From: Eubacteriales bacterium
GTDB taxonomy: Bacteria; Bacillota; Clostridia; Lachnospirales; Lachnospiraceae
Assembly (NCBI GenBank): GCA_030536995.1
Contig: JAUNOY010000001.1
Location: 99,274-163,273 of the forward strand
Length of the DNA stretch: 64,000 bases
Reading direction: 5' to 3'
Part shown: positions 1-7,027 of the stretch, piece by piece
Layout of the letters: every line of letters starts with the position of its first letter
How positions within the stretch are numbered: the first letter of the stretch is position 1
The notes under the pieces: generated by a model
What the model was told of the DNA's origin: nothing
Databases searched by the model: none
Seen by the model: only the letters and a program-made list of their open reading frames with translations
Program-made: the position numbers and the translations under genes

Positions 1-1235
1 TATTCTGCATATTTTTTCAGAAGAATTGCTGCGTTGTGACCTCCAAACCCAAGAGAATTGCTCAGTGCATACTGAATATCCATCTCTACCGGCCCTTTTG
101 TTACATAGTCAAGATCACATTCTTCATCCGGCACCTGATAGCCAACTGTTTCATGGATAAAGCCTTCCTGGAGCTCTTTTACACAGGCAATGGCTTCCAC
201 TGCTCCGGCTGCCCCCAGAAGATGTCCGATCATGGATTTGGTGGAGTTGATTTTCATTTCCCCTGCATGTTCTCCAAATACAGTTTTAATCGCCTTTGTC
301 TCAAAAAAATCATTGTGATGTGTACTTGTTCCATGTGCATTGATATACCAGACGTCATCTGTGGAAATTCCGGCTTCTTTTATCGCATCTTCCATTGCCC
401 TTGCAGCTCCGGAACCGTCTTCAATCGGAGAAGTGATGTGATAAGCGTCTGCCGTTGCTCCGTATCCTACCACCTCTGCAAGAATTTTTGCACCGCGCGC
501 CTTTGCATGTTCCAGCTCTTCCAGAACAAGAACACCTGCGCCTTCACCCATTACGAAGCCGTCTCTCTCCTTGTCAAAAGGTACGGAACATCTTTTCGGA
601 TCTGTAGATGTGGAAAGCGCAGTAAGGGCAGCAAATCCACCAAGACCGATTGGAGTAATCGCAGCTTCCGTTCCGCCAGCAAACATAACGTCTGCATCTC
701 CACACTGAATACTTCTGAACGCCTCTCCAATGGAATGAGTACCTGTTGCACAGGCAGTCACTACGTTAATATTTTTTCCTCTGAGTCCAAGCTGGATAGA
801 AACATTTCCTGCCGCCATGTTGGAAATCATAAGAGGGACAAGAAGCGGATTAATTCGGTTCGGCCCCTTTTCTGTCAGGGTTTTGTGCGCAGTCTCCACA
901 ACCTGAAGGCTGCCGATTCCGCTTCCCAGACTACATCCTACACGGAAAGCATCTTCTTTTTCCATGTCAAGACCTGACTCCTTCATTGCCTCCTTTGCCG
1001 CTGCAACAGCAAACTGGCAAAACGGCGCCATACGTTTGGCAGCCTTGAAATCCATGAAATCTTTTGCCTGAAATCCCTTTACTTCCGCTGCCAGATGCGC
1101 TTTGAAATCTGTCGTATCAAAATAAGAAATCTCACCAAATCCAATTTCCCCTTTTTTGACATTCTCCCAGAATTCTTCCACATTTAAACCAATCGGGGTA
1201 ATCGCCCCCATTCCTGTAATTACTACTCTGCGCAT
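1..1235 (-). CDS. fabF: 3-oxoacyl-ACP synthase II (KAS II), cut at the window edge
   Basis: Elongating condensing enzyme of type II fatty-acid synthesis; it joins malonyl-ACP to acyl-ACP in the cytoplasm. The start MRRVVITGMGAITPIG is preceded by a good GGAGG site. The active-site Cys lies in VVTACATGTH, and the two histidines of the Cys-His-His triad lie in NAHGTSTHHND and STKSMIGHLLGAAG. The C-terminal NSLGFGGHNA motif is also present. About 411 codons are visible, the full family length. The last two bases of the window, read on the minus strand, are TA, so only the final base of the stop codon is probably missing. It follows fabG by 9 nt, so the two are co-transcribed. Confidence 0.97.
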   Translation of the reverse strand, partial: MRRVVITGMGAITPIGLNVEEFWENVKKGEIGFGEISYFDTTDFKAHLAAEVKGFQAKDFMDFKAAKRMAPFCQFAVAAAKEAMKESGLDMEKEDAFRVGCSLGSGIGSLQVVETAHKTLTEKGPNRINPLLVPLMISNMAAGNVSIQLGLRGKNINVVTACATGTHSIGEAFRSIQCGDADVMFAGGTEAAITPIGLGGFAALTALSTSTDPKRCSVPFDKERDGFVMGEGAGVLVLEELEHAKARGAKILAEVVGYGATADAYHITSPIEDGSGAARAMEDAIKEAGISTDDVWYINAHGTSTHHNDFFETKAIKTVFGEHAGEMKINSTKSMIGHLLGAAGAVEAIACVKELQEGFIHETVGYQVPDEECDLDYVTKGPVEMDIQYALSNSLGFGGHNAAILLKKYAE

Positions 1236-1244
1236 AAAAACCTC

Positions 1245-1985
1245 CTATATGTTCATGCCGCCGTCTACACTGATGACCTGACCTGTAATATAATCTGCTT
1301 TTTCGGAAGCCAGAAATGCCACCATCGCGGCAATCTCCGACGGCTTCCCGAATCTTCCCAGCGGAATCTGTTTACATGCTGCCTCTTTTATATCCTCGGA
1401 AAGAACCTCTGTCATTTCTGTCTCAACAAATCCGGGTGCAACTGCGTTTACCGTAATTCCACGGCTGCAAAGCTCTCTTGCCATAGTTTTCGTAAGACCG
1501 ATTACTCCCGCCTTTGACGCTGCATAATTAGCCTGTCCCGCATTTCCCAAAATACCGGAAACAGAGGAAATGTTGATGATTTTTCCGCTTTTTTGTTTCA
1601 GCATCTGCCTTGAAAAATGACGTATCGTATTGAAAGTTCCTTTTAAATTAACATTCAGCACTGCGTCAAAATCTTCTTCTTTCATTTTCATAATCAGATT
1701 GTCACGGGTAATTCCCGCATTGTTCACCAGAATATCCAGTCTTCCGTGAGTTTTGACGATGTCCTTTGCCATCGCCTCACAGCTCTGAAAATCACTGACG
1801 TCGCACGGATAAAGGAATGCTTTTCCCCCTTCTGACTCAATACTGTTTTTTACTTCTTCTGCCCGTTCCCGGGAACCGTTATAATTTATAATAACAGACG
1901 CCCCTTCTTTTGCAAGCGTCATTGCAATCTCACGGCCAATTCCCCTGCTTGCCCCTGTGACGAGAGCTACTTTATTTTCCAACAT
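1245..1985 (-). CDS. fabG: 3-oxoacyl-ACP reductase
   Basis: NADPH-dependent short-chain dehydrogenase that reduces 3-oxoacyl-ACP to 3-hydroxyacyl-ACP. The 246-aa protein has the classical SDR layout: Rossmann TGASRGIG near residue 11, NNAG near residue 87, catalytic Ser in ISSVSG and the YxxxK pair in YAASKAG, ending in the FabG-typical ITGQVISVDGGM. Its ATG directly abuts the fabD stop codon, so translation is probably coupled. Length and position between fabD and fabF are canonical for Firmicute fab operons. Confidence 0.97.
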   Translation of the reverse strand: MLENKVALVTGASRGIGREIAMTLAKEGASVIINYNGSRERAEEVKNSIESEGGKAFLYPCDVSDFQSCEAMAKDIVKTHGRLDILVNNAGITRDNLIMKMKEEDFDAVLNVNLKGTFNTIRHFSRQMLKQKSGKIINISSVSGILGNAGQANYAASKAGVIGLTKTMARELCSRGITVNAVAPGFVETEMTEVLSEDIKEAACKQIPLGRFGKPSEIAAMVAFLASEKADYITGQVISVDGGMNI

Positions 1986-2906
1986 TTAAAGGCACTCCTT
2001 TGCTGCTTTTTCCAAATCTTCTACTTTTTCCACGTTAAGGACTTTCACTGTCCTGTCAATTTTTTTCATAAATCCTGCAAGCGTTTTTCCCGGTCCAATC
2101 TCAATAAACGTATCCACGCCTTCTTCCAGCATTTTTTCCACACACTGCTGCCAGCGCACAGAAGAAGAAACCTGCTGTACAAGAAGTTCCTTTACCAAAG
2201 ACGGCTCTTTGACATACTGCGCCGTGACATTTGTCACATAAGGAGTAGTGAAATCACAAAGTTCTACGTCTTTCAGGGCTTCACCAAGCTTTTCCCCTGC
2301 TCCTTCCAGCATTTTTGAGTGAAAAGGCCCGCTTACCTTTAACGGAATGATTCTTCTTGCTCCGGCTTCCTTTAACGCCTCTCCTGCTCTGTCCACCGCT
2401 TCTTTTTCTCCTGTAATGACAATCTGTCCTGGGCAGTTGTAATTGGCAATAGAAACAATTCCCTGTGTTTTCTCACACATTTCTTCAATGAGAGCTGCAT
2501 CTGTTCCCATAACCGCAGCCATAGCTCCTCCCTCCGGAACTGCCTCCTGCATGAGAATCCCTCTCTTGCGGACTGCTGCGAAAGCGTCTCTTTCGCTCAT
2601 AACGCCGGAAGCAATCAGCGCGCCGTATTCACCAAGGCTTAAGCCCGCATTTACCTGAGAACGCACTCCTTTTTCTTCCAGCGCGCGAAGCATCGCAGCT
2701 TCCACTGCCAGCATTGCGATCTGCGTATATTCTGTAATATGGATATTTTCATTTTCCTCAAAACAAATCGACGGGATATCAATCCCTGTCACTTCTGACG
2801 CCGTATCAATCACCTTCCTTGAAACAGGAATCTGTTCGTAGAAATCTTTCCCCATTCCTACATACTGGGCTCCCTGTCCCGGAAAAACAAATGCAATCCT
2901 GCTCAT
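1986..2906 (-). CDS. fabD: Malonyl-CoA:ACP transacylase
   Basis: Loads malonyl groups from CoA onto ACP. The start is MSRIAFVFPGQGAQ at 2906, with GGAG nine bases upstream. An upstream in-frame extension has no ribosome site and would add 25 untypical residues. The nucleophile lies in NAGLSLGEYGALIASG (GxSxG) and the catalytic His in SGPFHSKML; 306 aa is normal. A hairpin and a second promoter/FabT-like box lie between acpP and fabD, so fabD-fabG-fabF can be expressed partly independently of acpP. Confidence 0.96.
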   Translation of the reverse strand: MSRIAFVFPGQGAQYVGMGKDFYEQIPVSRKVIDTASEVTGIDIPSICFEENENIHITEYTQIAMLAVEAAMLRALEEKGVRSQVNAGLSLGEYGALIASGVMSERDAFAAVRKRGILMQEAVPEGGAMAAVMGTDAALIEEMCEKTQGIVSIANYNCPGQIVITGEKEAVDRAGEALKEAGARRIIPLKVSGPFHSKMLEGAGEKLGEALKDVELCDFTTPYVTNVTAQYVKEPSLVKELLVQQVSSSVRWQQCVEKMLEEGVDTFIEIGPGKTLAGFMKKIDRTVKVLNVEKVEDLEKAAKECL

Positions 2907-2952
2907 ATTTTTATCTCCATCTATCTTTATTATTAAATTGTTTTGTTTTAAA

Positions 2953-2981
2953 ATATTTTGAATAGCAAAGTAATTGTTCAA
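2953..2981 (-). promoter_or_regulatory. Second fab promoter with FabT-like box, upstream of fabD
   Basis: On the minus strand TTGAAC (2981-2976) and AAATAT (2958-2953) are spaced 17 bp. The overlapping 17-mer 2955-2971 reads ATTTTGAATAGCAAAGT. It matches the published streptococcal FabT consensus ANTTTGATTATCAAATT at 14 of 17 positions, counting the degenerate one. The promoter is weak by sequence and the regulator is not in the window; the assignment is inferred from the stronger copy at 3305-3323. Confidence 0.5.
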
Positions 2982-2987
2982 AAATGT

Positions 2988-3021
2988 ATCTCCTCGAAAC
3001 CGGTCAGGGTTTCAAGGAGAT
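2988..3021 (-). terminator. Hairpin between acpP and fabD (attenuator/partial terminator)
   Basis: A 14-bp stem (2988-3001 with 3008-3021, one G-U pair) with a 6-nt loop lies just after the acpP stop. On the minus strand it is followed two bases later by five T. The weak T-run suggests partial termination. This would let the small, abundantly needed acpP be made in excess over fabD-fabG-fabF. Confidence 0.65.
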
Positions 3022-3029
3022 TTCTTTCA

Positions 3030-3263
3030 TCAGGCTTCCACACCTTTATTTTTCAGATAGTCAATAACTGCACCAACTGTTGTAAGTTCTGTAAGCTCCT
3101 CTGCCGGAATTTCAATTCCGTACTCATCTTCCAGAGCCATTACAAGCTCAAATAAATCAAGAGAGTCTGCTCCAAGGTCGTCCTTGAAGGAAGTTTCAAG
3201 TGTGATAGTTGCTGCGTCACAGCTTAACTGCTCTGCGATTATTTCGCTCATTTTCTCTAACAT
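3030..3263 (-). CDS. acpP: Acyl carrier protein
   Basis: Acidic 77-aa carrier of growing acyl chains. The phosphopantetheine attachment site is Ser34 in DLGADSLDLFELVMALE. The start MLEKMSEII has AGGAG eight bases upstream; an in-frame ATG seven codons earlier overlaps that ribosome site and is unlikely. It is the first gene of this fab operon, behind a near-consensus promoter carrying a perfect FabT-like palindrome, and is separated from fabD by a hairpin and a second promoter. Confidence 0.97.
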   Translation of the reverse strand: MLEKMSEIIAEQLSCDAATITLETSFKDDLGADSLDLFELVMALEDEYGIEIPAEELTELTTVGAVIDYLKNKGVEA

Positions 3264-3304
3264 TTCATTTTCTCCTTTTATCAAGTATCTTTGTCTTGCG
3301 CAAT

Positions 3305-3348
3305 TACTTTGATACTCAAAGTATATATGCTTCGCCCCTGTTTGTCAA
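3305..3348 (-). promoter_or_regulatory. fab operon promoter with perfect FabT-like operator
   Basis: The minus strand reads TTGACA (3348-3343), 17 bp, TATACT (3325-3320). The operator TACTTTGA-TAC-TCAAAGTA (3305-3323) is a perfect 8-bp inverted repeat. It overlaps the -10 box and fits the FabT consensus core TTTGAnnnTCAAA. Repression by a MarR-family FabT bound to acyl-ACP is the known mechanism in streptococci; its use here is inference because no fabT gene is in the window. Confidence 0.8.
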
Positions 3349-3372
3349 GAGTATTTTTTCCATATTTTTCTT

Positions 3373-4578
3373 TTATAAAATCTGTTCCGGCTCTTCGAAT
3401 CTGATTTGTCTTGCCACGCTCAGAGCCAGTCCCATCTCAGCCATCAAAAAGAGAATGGACGTACCTCCATAGCTGATAAACGGCAGGGTTACGCCTGTAT
3501 TGGGCAGAAGATTTACAACAACCGCCACATTGAGGACAACCTGCAAAGCTATATGGATAAAAATTCCGCTGACCATCAGGGAACCAAACATATCCGGCGC
3601 GTTCTGGGCGATAAAGAAAAGTCTGTACAGCAGGTATCCGTATAAAAGCAGTACGATAATTCCTCCGAAAATCCCCAGTTCCTCTAATATAATGGAAAAT
3701 ATCATATCATTCTGAGCCTCAGGTACGCTTCCAAGTTTCTGGATACTGTTTCCCAGACCCCGTCCAAAGAGTCCCCCTGAGCCAATGGCATAAAGCGCCT
3801 GCAGCGTCTGATATCCAAAGCTGTCTGCATAAGCCTCCGGGTGAAGCCATACCAGAATACGGCGGATACGGAAATTATCATTTGCCACAGGGTCTACTGT
3901 TGCATTCAGAAAAAAGACCCCGCCTGCAATAAGCGCCAGCACAACCAGAAGAATGATAATAAAGACTTTAAAATCCGGATGCGCCACAAAAATCAATCCT
4001 GCCGTAATACAGAAAATAATAATTGCGGTACTTAAGTTATCTGTAAAAACATGAGCAACCAGCGCCAGAAGTCCTCCTATACCGCCGAGAACCATACAGG
4101 CTTTCAGAGTTTTTATCTGTTTCCCCATCTGCACGATCATGTACGACAGACATACAATAACCGCAATTTTTGCAATTTCCGACGGCTGGAAACGGATCGG
4201 TCCGATTTTAAGCCATCTCTGCGCACCGTTGGCGGAGCTTCCCAGCGGCGTCTTTACCAAAACCATCAGCGCCATTGATGTTATATAGAGAAACGTGGTA
4301 AAGAAGCTCAGAATATGATAATCTATCTTCGAAATCACAAGCGCTATTATGATACAGGCAACACTGATTATCGCCTGTTTTTTAAAATAGTACATATCGT
4401 CGCCCCAGTCAATTTCTGCCATATAAGCGCTTGTACTATACAGCATAACCAGACCGAAGCAGGTTAAAAGCACAATAACAGCCACCAGATTATAGTCATA
4501 ATAATCGCTTTTCTGTCCCAGCAGCGATTTTATCTGAAAGCCCTTTGACTGACGTTTCCGTGCTCTGCTTTTTCCCAT
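3373..4578 (-). CDS. ftsW: SEDS-family peptidoglycan polymerase, FtsW
   Basis: Polytopic glycosyltransferase that polymerises lipid II, usually at the division septum with a class B PBP. The 401-aa protein has about ten hydrophobic segments, a basic N terminus, and SEDS landmarks: STSAYMAEIDWGDDMYYFKKQ, RFQPSEIAKIA, GSGGLFGRGLGNS, KLGSVPEAQNDMIFSIILEELG and NTGVTLPFISYGGTS. RodA is the main alternative; FtsW is favoured by the KLGSVPEAQNDMIF loop and single-copy context. It has its own promoter at 4652-4680. The ribosome site (GGTG) is weak. Confidence 0.88.
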   Translation of the reverse strand: MGKSRARKRQSKGFQIKSLLGQKSDYYDYNLVAVIVLLTCFGLVMLYSTSAYMAEIDWGDDMYYFKKQAIISVACIIIALVISKIDYHILSFFTTFLYITSMALMVLVKTPLGSSANGAQRWLKIGPIRFQPSEIAKIAVIVCLSYMIVQMGKQIKTLKACMVLGGIGGLLALVAHVFTDNLSTAIIIFCITAGLIFVAHPDFKVFIIILLVVLALIAGGVFFLNATVDPVANDNFRIRRILVWLHPEAYADSFGYQTLQALYAIGSGGLFGRGLGNSIQKLGSVPEAQNDMIFSIILEELGIFGGIIVLLLYGYLLYRLFFIAQNAPDMFGSLMVSGIFIHIALQVVLNVAVVVNLLPNTGVTLPFISYGGTSILFLMAEMGLALSVARQIRFEEPEQIL

Positions 4579-4651
4579 TCAATCACCGATTCTTTCTAAT
4601 ATTTCTTAATTTAGTGTTTCGCCTGTGCGCATTCCTGCACACATTGGGACT

Positions 4652-4680
4652 ATTATAGCAGAGTTCCTTTGCATAAGCAA
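4652..4680 (-). promoter_or_regulatory. ftsW promoter
   Basis: Minus strand TTGCTT (4680-4675), 17 bp, TATAAT (4657-4652). It starts in the T-rich tail of the htpG terminator, so ftsW is transcribed separately from htpG. Confidence 0.7.
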
Positions 4681-4681
4681 G

Positions 4682-4714
4682 AAAAAGCTCCCATGGCATT
4701 CCACAGGAACTTTC
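4682..4714 (-). terminator. htpG terminator
   Basis: An 11-bp stem (4686-4696 with 4701-4711, three wobble pairs) with a 4-nt loop is followed on the minus strand by a TTTTT tract. A smaller 6-bp hairpin lies just upstream. Confidence 0.75.
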
Positions 4715-4765
4715 TGTTAGCTGCTGTTCCAAGCAGCTTATATTGTCCGCTTCGCAGACACTCTT

Positions 4766-6823
4766 TTATTTCGTCAGCATAAGAAGGATTTCATTGCTTC
4801 TCTGTACAAATTTCGTCATTGCTTCCGGAGAAAGCTGTTTATGACTTAACATAGCCAGATCGTAAAGCTGTTCGCAGATAACCGGAGCTTTGTCAGTATC
4901 TTTATTCTCTGCAAGATATTTCACAAGCGAATGGTTTGCGTTGAGAACCAGAGTTTCCTGTCCTCCGAACATATTCGGATCCATTCCGTACATATTGTAC
5001 ATCTTCATCATATCCTGCATACGACGGCTTTCCTCAGAAAGTGTCATCATTGCGGAAATGCTCTCATTTTTCAGATTCTCAACCTTTACTTCCAGATTTT
5101 CTTTGCCGAGAGTCTTACGGAACAGTTCTGTCAGAGTTTTGACTGTCTCTTCGTCGGCTGCTCCCTCTGCCTTCATTTCTTCGGAAAGATCTGCGTCAAT
5201 TCTCTTAAACTGTACTTCCTGATTTTTCTGCTCCAGATGAGAAATAAACGGATTATCAATGTTATGTTTCAGAATTACAGCATCCTTACCTGCTTCTTTA
5301 AACATATTGATGTACTGGCTCTGCTGAACCTCGTCTGTCACATAGAAAATCGTTGTTTTTTCCGGCTCTTTCTTTTCGTCGGATGTTTCTTCTGTCTTCT
5401 CTTCTGTTGTTTCCTCTACTGTTTCCTCTGCAGTCTCTTTTTTATTTGCTTCGATGCAGTCTTTCAGTGTGAGATATTTGCCGTCCAGATTCTTGAAGAG
5501 AACGTAATCGCTGATTTTATCCGCAAATTTCGTATCTTTAATGCATCCGAATTTAATGAACGGGCTGATGTCATCCCAGTATTTCTCGTAGGATTCACGG
5601 TCTGTTTTGCACATTCCTGTAAGCTTGTCAGCTACTTTCTTGGAGATATATTCGGAAATCTTCTGAACAAATCCGTCATTCTGCAGCGCGCTTCTGGAAA
5701 CATTCAGCGGAAGGTCAGGACAGTCGATCACACCTTTCAGAAGAAGAAGGAATTCCGGAATCACTTCTTTGATATTGTCTGCAATAAATACCTGATTGTT
5801 GTACAGCTTAATTGTTCCTTCGATGGAATCATACTCTGTATTGATTTTCGGGAAGTACAGGATACCTTTTAAGTTAAACGGATAATCCATGTTCAGATGA
5901 ATCCAGAATAACGGCTCCTTGTAATCCATAAATACTTTACGGTAGAAATCCTTGTATTCCTCGTCTGTACACTCATTTGGATGTTTCATCCAAAGCGGAT
6001 GTGTATCGCTTAAAGAAACAGGACGTTTGTTGATTTTTACTTTATCTTTGGCAGGAGAAACTTCTACAACTTCTTTTTCTCCGTTTTCATTCTCTTTTTC
6101 CTCTGTCTTGGCATCTTCATGGATACGCTCTACAACAACATCATCCTCTTTTAAGTCTGCCTCGTCGATAGTCTCATACTCCTGAGGAGCATTCTCTTTA
6201 GAGAGATAAATGTTAACAGGCATGAAAGAACAATATTTCTCAAGAACCTCGCGCATACGGTATTCATTAGCAAATTCCAGACTCTCTTCGTTAAGGAAAA
6301 GTGTGATTTCCGTACCTACTGTTGTTTTATTTCCTTCCTGAATATCATATTCTGTTCCGCCGTCGCAGGTCCAGTGTACAGGTGATGAACCCTCTGTATA
6401 GGAAAGCGTATCAATGTGAACCTCATCTGCTACCATGAACGCAGAATAGAAACCAAGTCCGAAGTGTCCGATCATCTGGTCCTCAGTTGTTTTATCCTTA
6501 TATTTCTCAAGGAACTGAGTTGCTCCGGAAAAAGCAATCTGTGTAATATATTCTTCTACTTCGTCTGCTGTCATACCGATACCGTTATCAATAAATTTCA
6601 GCGTTTTCTTCTCCGGATTGACAACAACTTCAATTTTTGCCTTATAATCGTCAGGGAAATTATATTCTCCCATAACTTCCAGTTTTTTCAATTTCGTAAT
6701 GGCGTCACATCCGTTAGATACAAGCTCTCTTACGAAAATATCGTGGTCTGAATACAACCATTTCTTAATAATCGGGAAAATGTTGTCACTGTTGATTGAT
6801 AAGTTTCCATGTTTTACAGCCAT
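4766..6823 (-). CDS. htpG: Molecular chaperone HtpG (bacterial Hsp90)
   Basis: ATP-dependent dimeric chaperone of the cytosol. The 685-aa protein carries the GHKL ATPase pocket motifs: FVRELVSNGCDA, the FIDNGIGMT loop, and GHFGLGFYSAFMVAD. The middle domain includes PLNVSRSALQ, and the C-terminal dimerisation domain follows. The ATG of MAVKHGNL (6823) is ten bases after AGGAG; an in-frame GTG three codons earlier overlaps the ribosome site. A Glu/Thr-rich linker near residues 475-505 is typical of clostridial forms. A perfect CIRCE element upstream predicts HrcA control, unlike B. subtilis htpG, which is HrcA-independent. Confidence 0.97.
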   Translation of the reverse strand: MAVKHGNLSINSDNIFPIIKKWLYSDHDIFVRELVSNGCDAITKLKKLEVMGEYNFPDDYKAKIEVVVNPEKKTLKFIDNGIGMTADEVEEYITQIAFSGATQFLEKYKDKTTEDQMIGHFGLGFYSAFMVADEVHIDTLSYTEGSSPVHWTCDGGTEYDIQEGNKTTVGTEITLFLNEESLEFANEYRMREVLEKYCSFMPVNIYLSKENAPQEYETIDEADLKEDDVVVERIHEDAKTEEKENENGEKEVVEVSPAKDKVKINKRPVSLSDTHPLWMKHPNECTDEEYKDFYRKVFMDYKEPLFWIHLNMDYPFNLKGILYFPKINTEYDSIEGTIKLYNNQVFIADNIKEVIPEFLLLLKGVIDCPDLPLNVSRSALQNDGFVQKISEYISKKVADKLTGMCKTDRESYEKYWDDISPFIKFGCIKDTKFADKISDYVLFKNLDGKYLTLKDCIEANKKETAEETVEETTEEKTEETSDEKKEPEKTTIFYVTDEVQQSQYINMFKEAGKDAVILKHNIDNPFISHLEQKNQEVQFKRIDADLSEEMKAEGAADEETVKTLTELFRKTLGKENLEVKVENLKNESISAMMTLSEESRRMQDMMKMYNMYGMDPNMFGGQETLVLNANHSLVKYLAENKDTDKAPVICEQLYDLAMLSHKQLSPEAMTKFVQRSNEILLMLTK

Positions 6824-6901
6824 GCTGCCCACACTCCTTTTATTTGTTTTCTTCCGGACCTTTCTATGGTCTCAGTCGTTTTTCTCTTTTTCATATCACA
6901 T

Positions 6902-6930
6902 ATAGTAATACCATTACTTCAAAAAGTCAA
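6902..6930 (-). promoter_or_regulatory. htpG promoter
   Basis: Minus strand TTGACT (6930-6925), 17 bp, TACTAT (6907-6902). The CIRCE element ends 7 bp upstream of the -35 box. The 5' leader is about 75 nt. Confidence 0.75.
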
Positions 6931-6937
6931 GAAAAAT

Positions 6938-6964
6938 TTAGCACTCATTTTAATAGAGTGCTAA
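6938..6964. promoter_or_regulatory. CIRCE element (HrcA operator)
   Basis: Perfect match to the consensus TTAGCACTC-N9-GAGTGCTAA. HrcA represses class I heat-shock genes through this palindrome. Here it lies upstream of the -35 box of htpG instead of in the transcribed leader, where most CIRCE sites are found. The nearest gene on the other side ends with its own terminator, so htpG is the only plausible target. Confidence 0.95.
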
Positions 6965-6981
6965 CAATTTGTTTTTTTCAC

Positions 6982-7009
6982 AAAAATACCGCCCTCCTAA
7001 GAGGGCGGC
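6982..7009 (-). terminator. Terminator of the ASH-repeat surface protein gene
   Basis: GC-rich stem of 8 bp, CCGCCCTC (6989-6996) with GAGGGCGG (7001-7008), loop of 4, followed on the minus strand by TATTTTTG. It lies 19 nt past the stop codon. Confidence 0.85.
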
Positions 7010-7027
7010 TGGAACTCATTTCCTTAT

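Noticed and set aside
36..977. Long plus-strand frame opposite fabF
   Set aside because: It is fully antisense to a canonical fabF with all catalytic motifs, is Cys-rich and shows no family motif.
4931..5872. Plus-strand frame of 313 codons opposite htpG
   Set aside because: Antisense shadow of the htpG reading frame; Phe/Cys/Leu-rich composition, no ribosome site.
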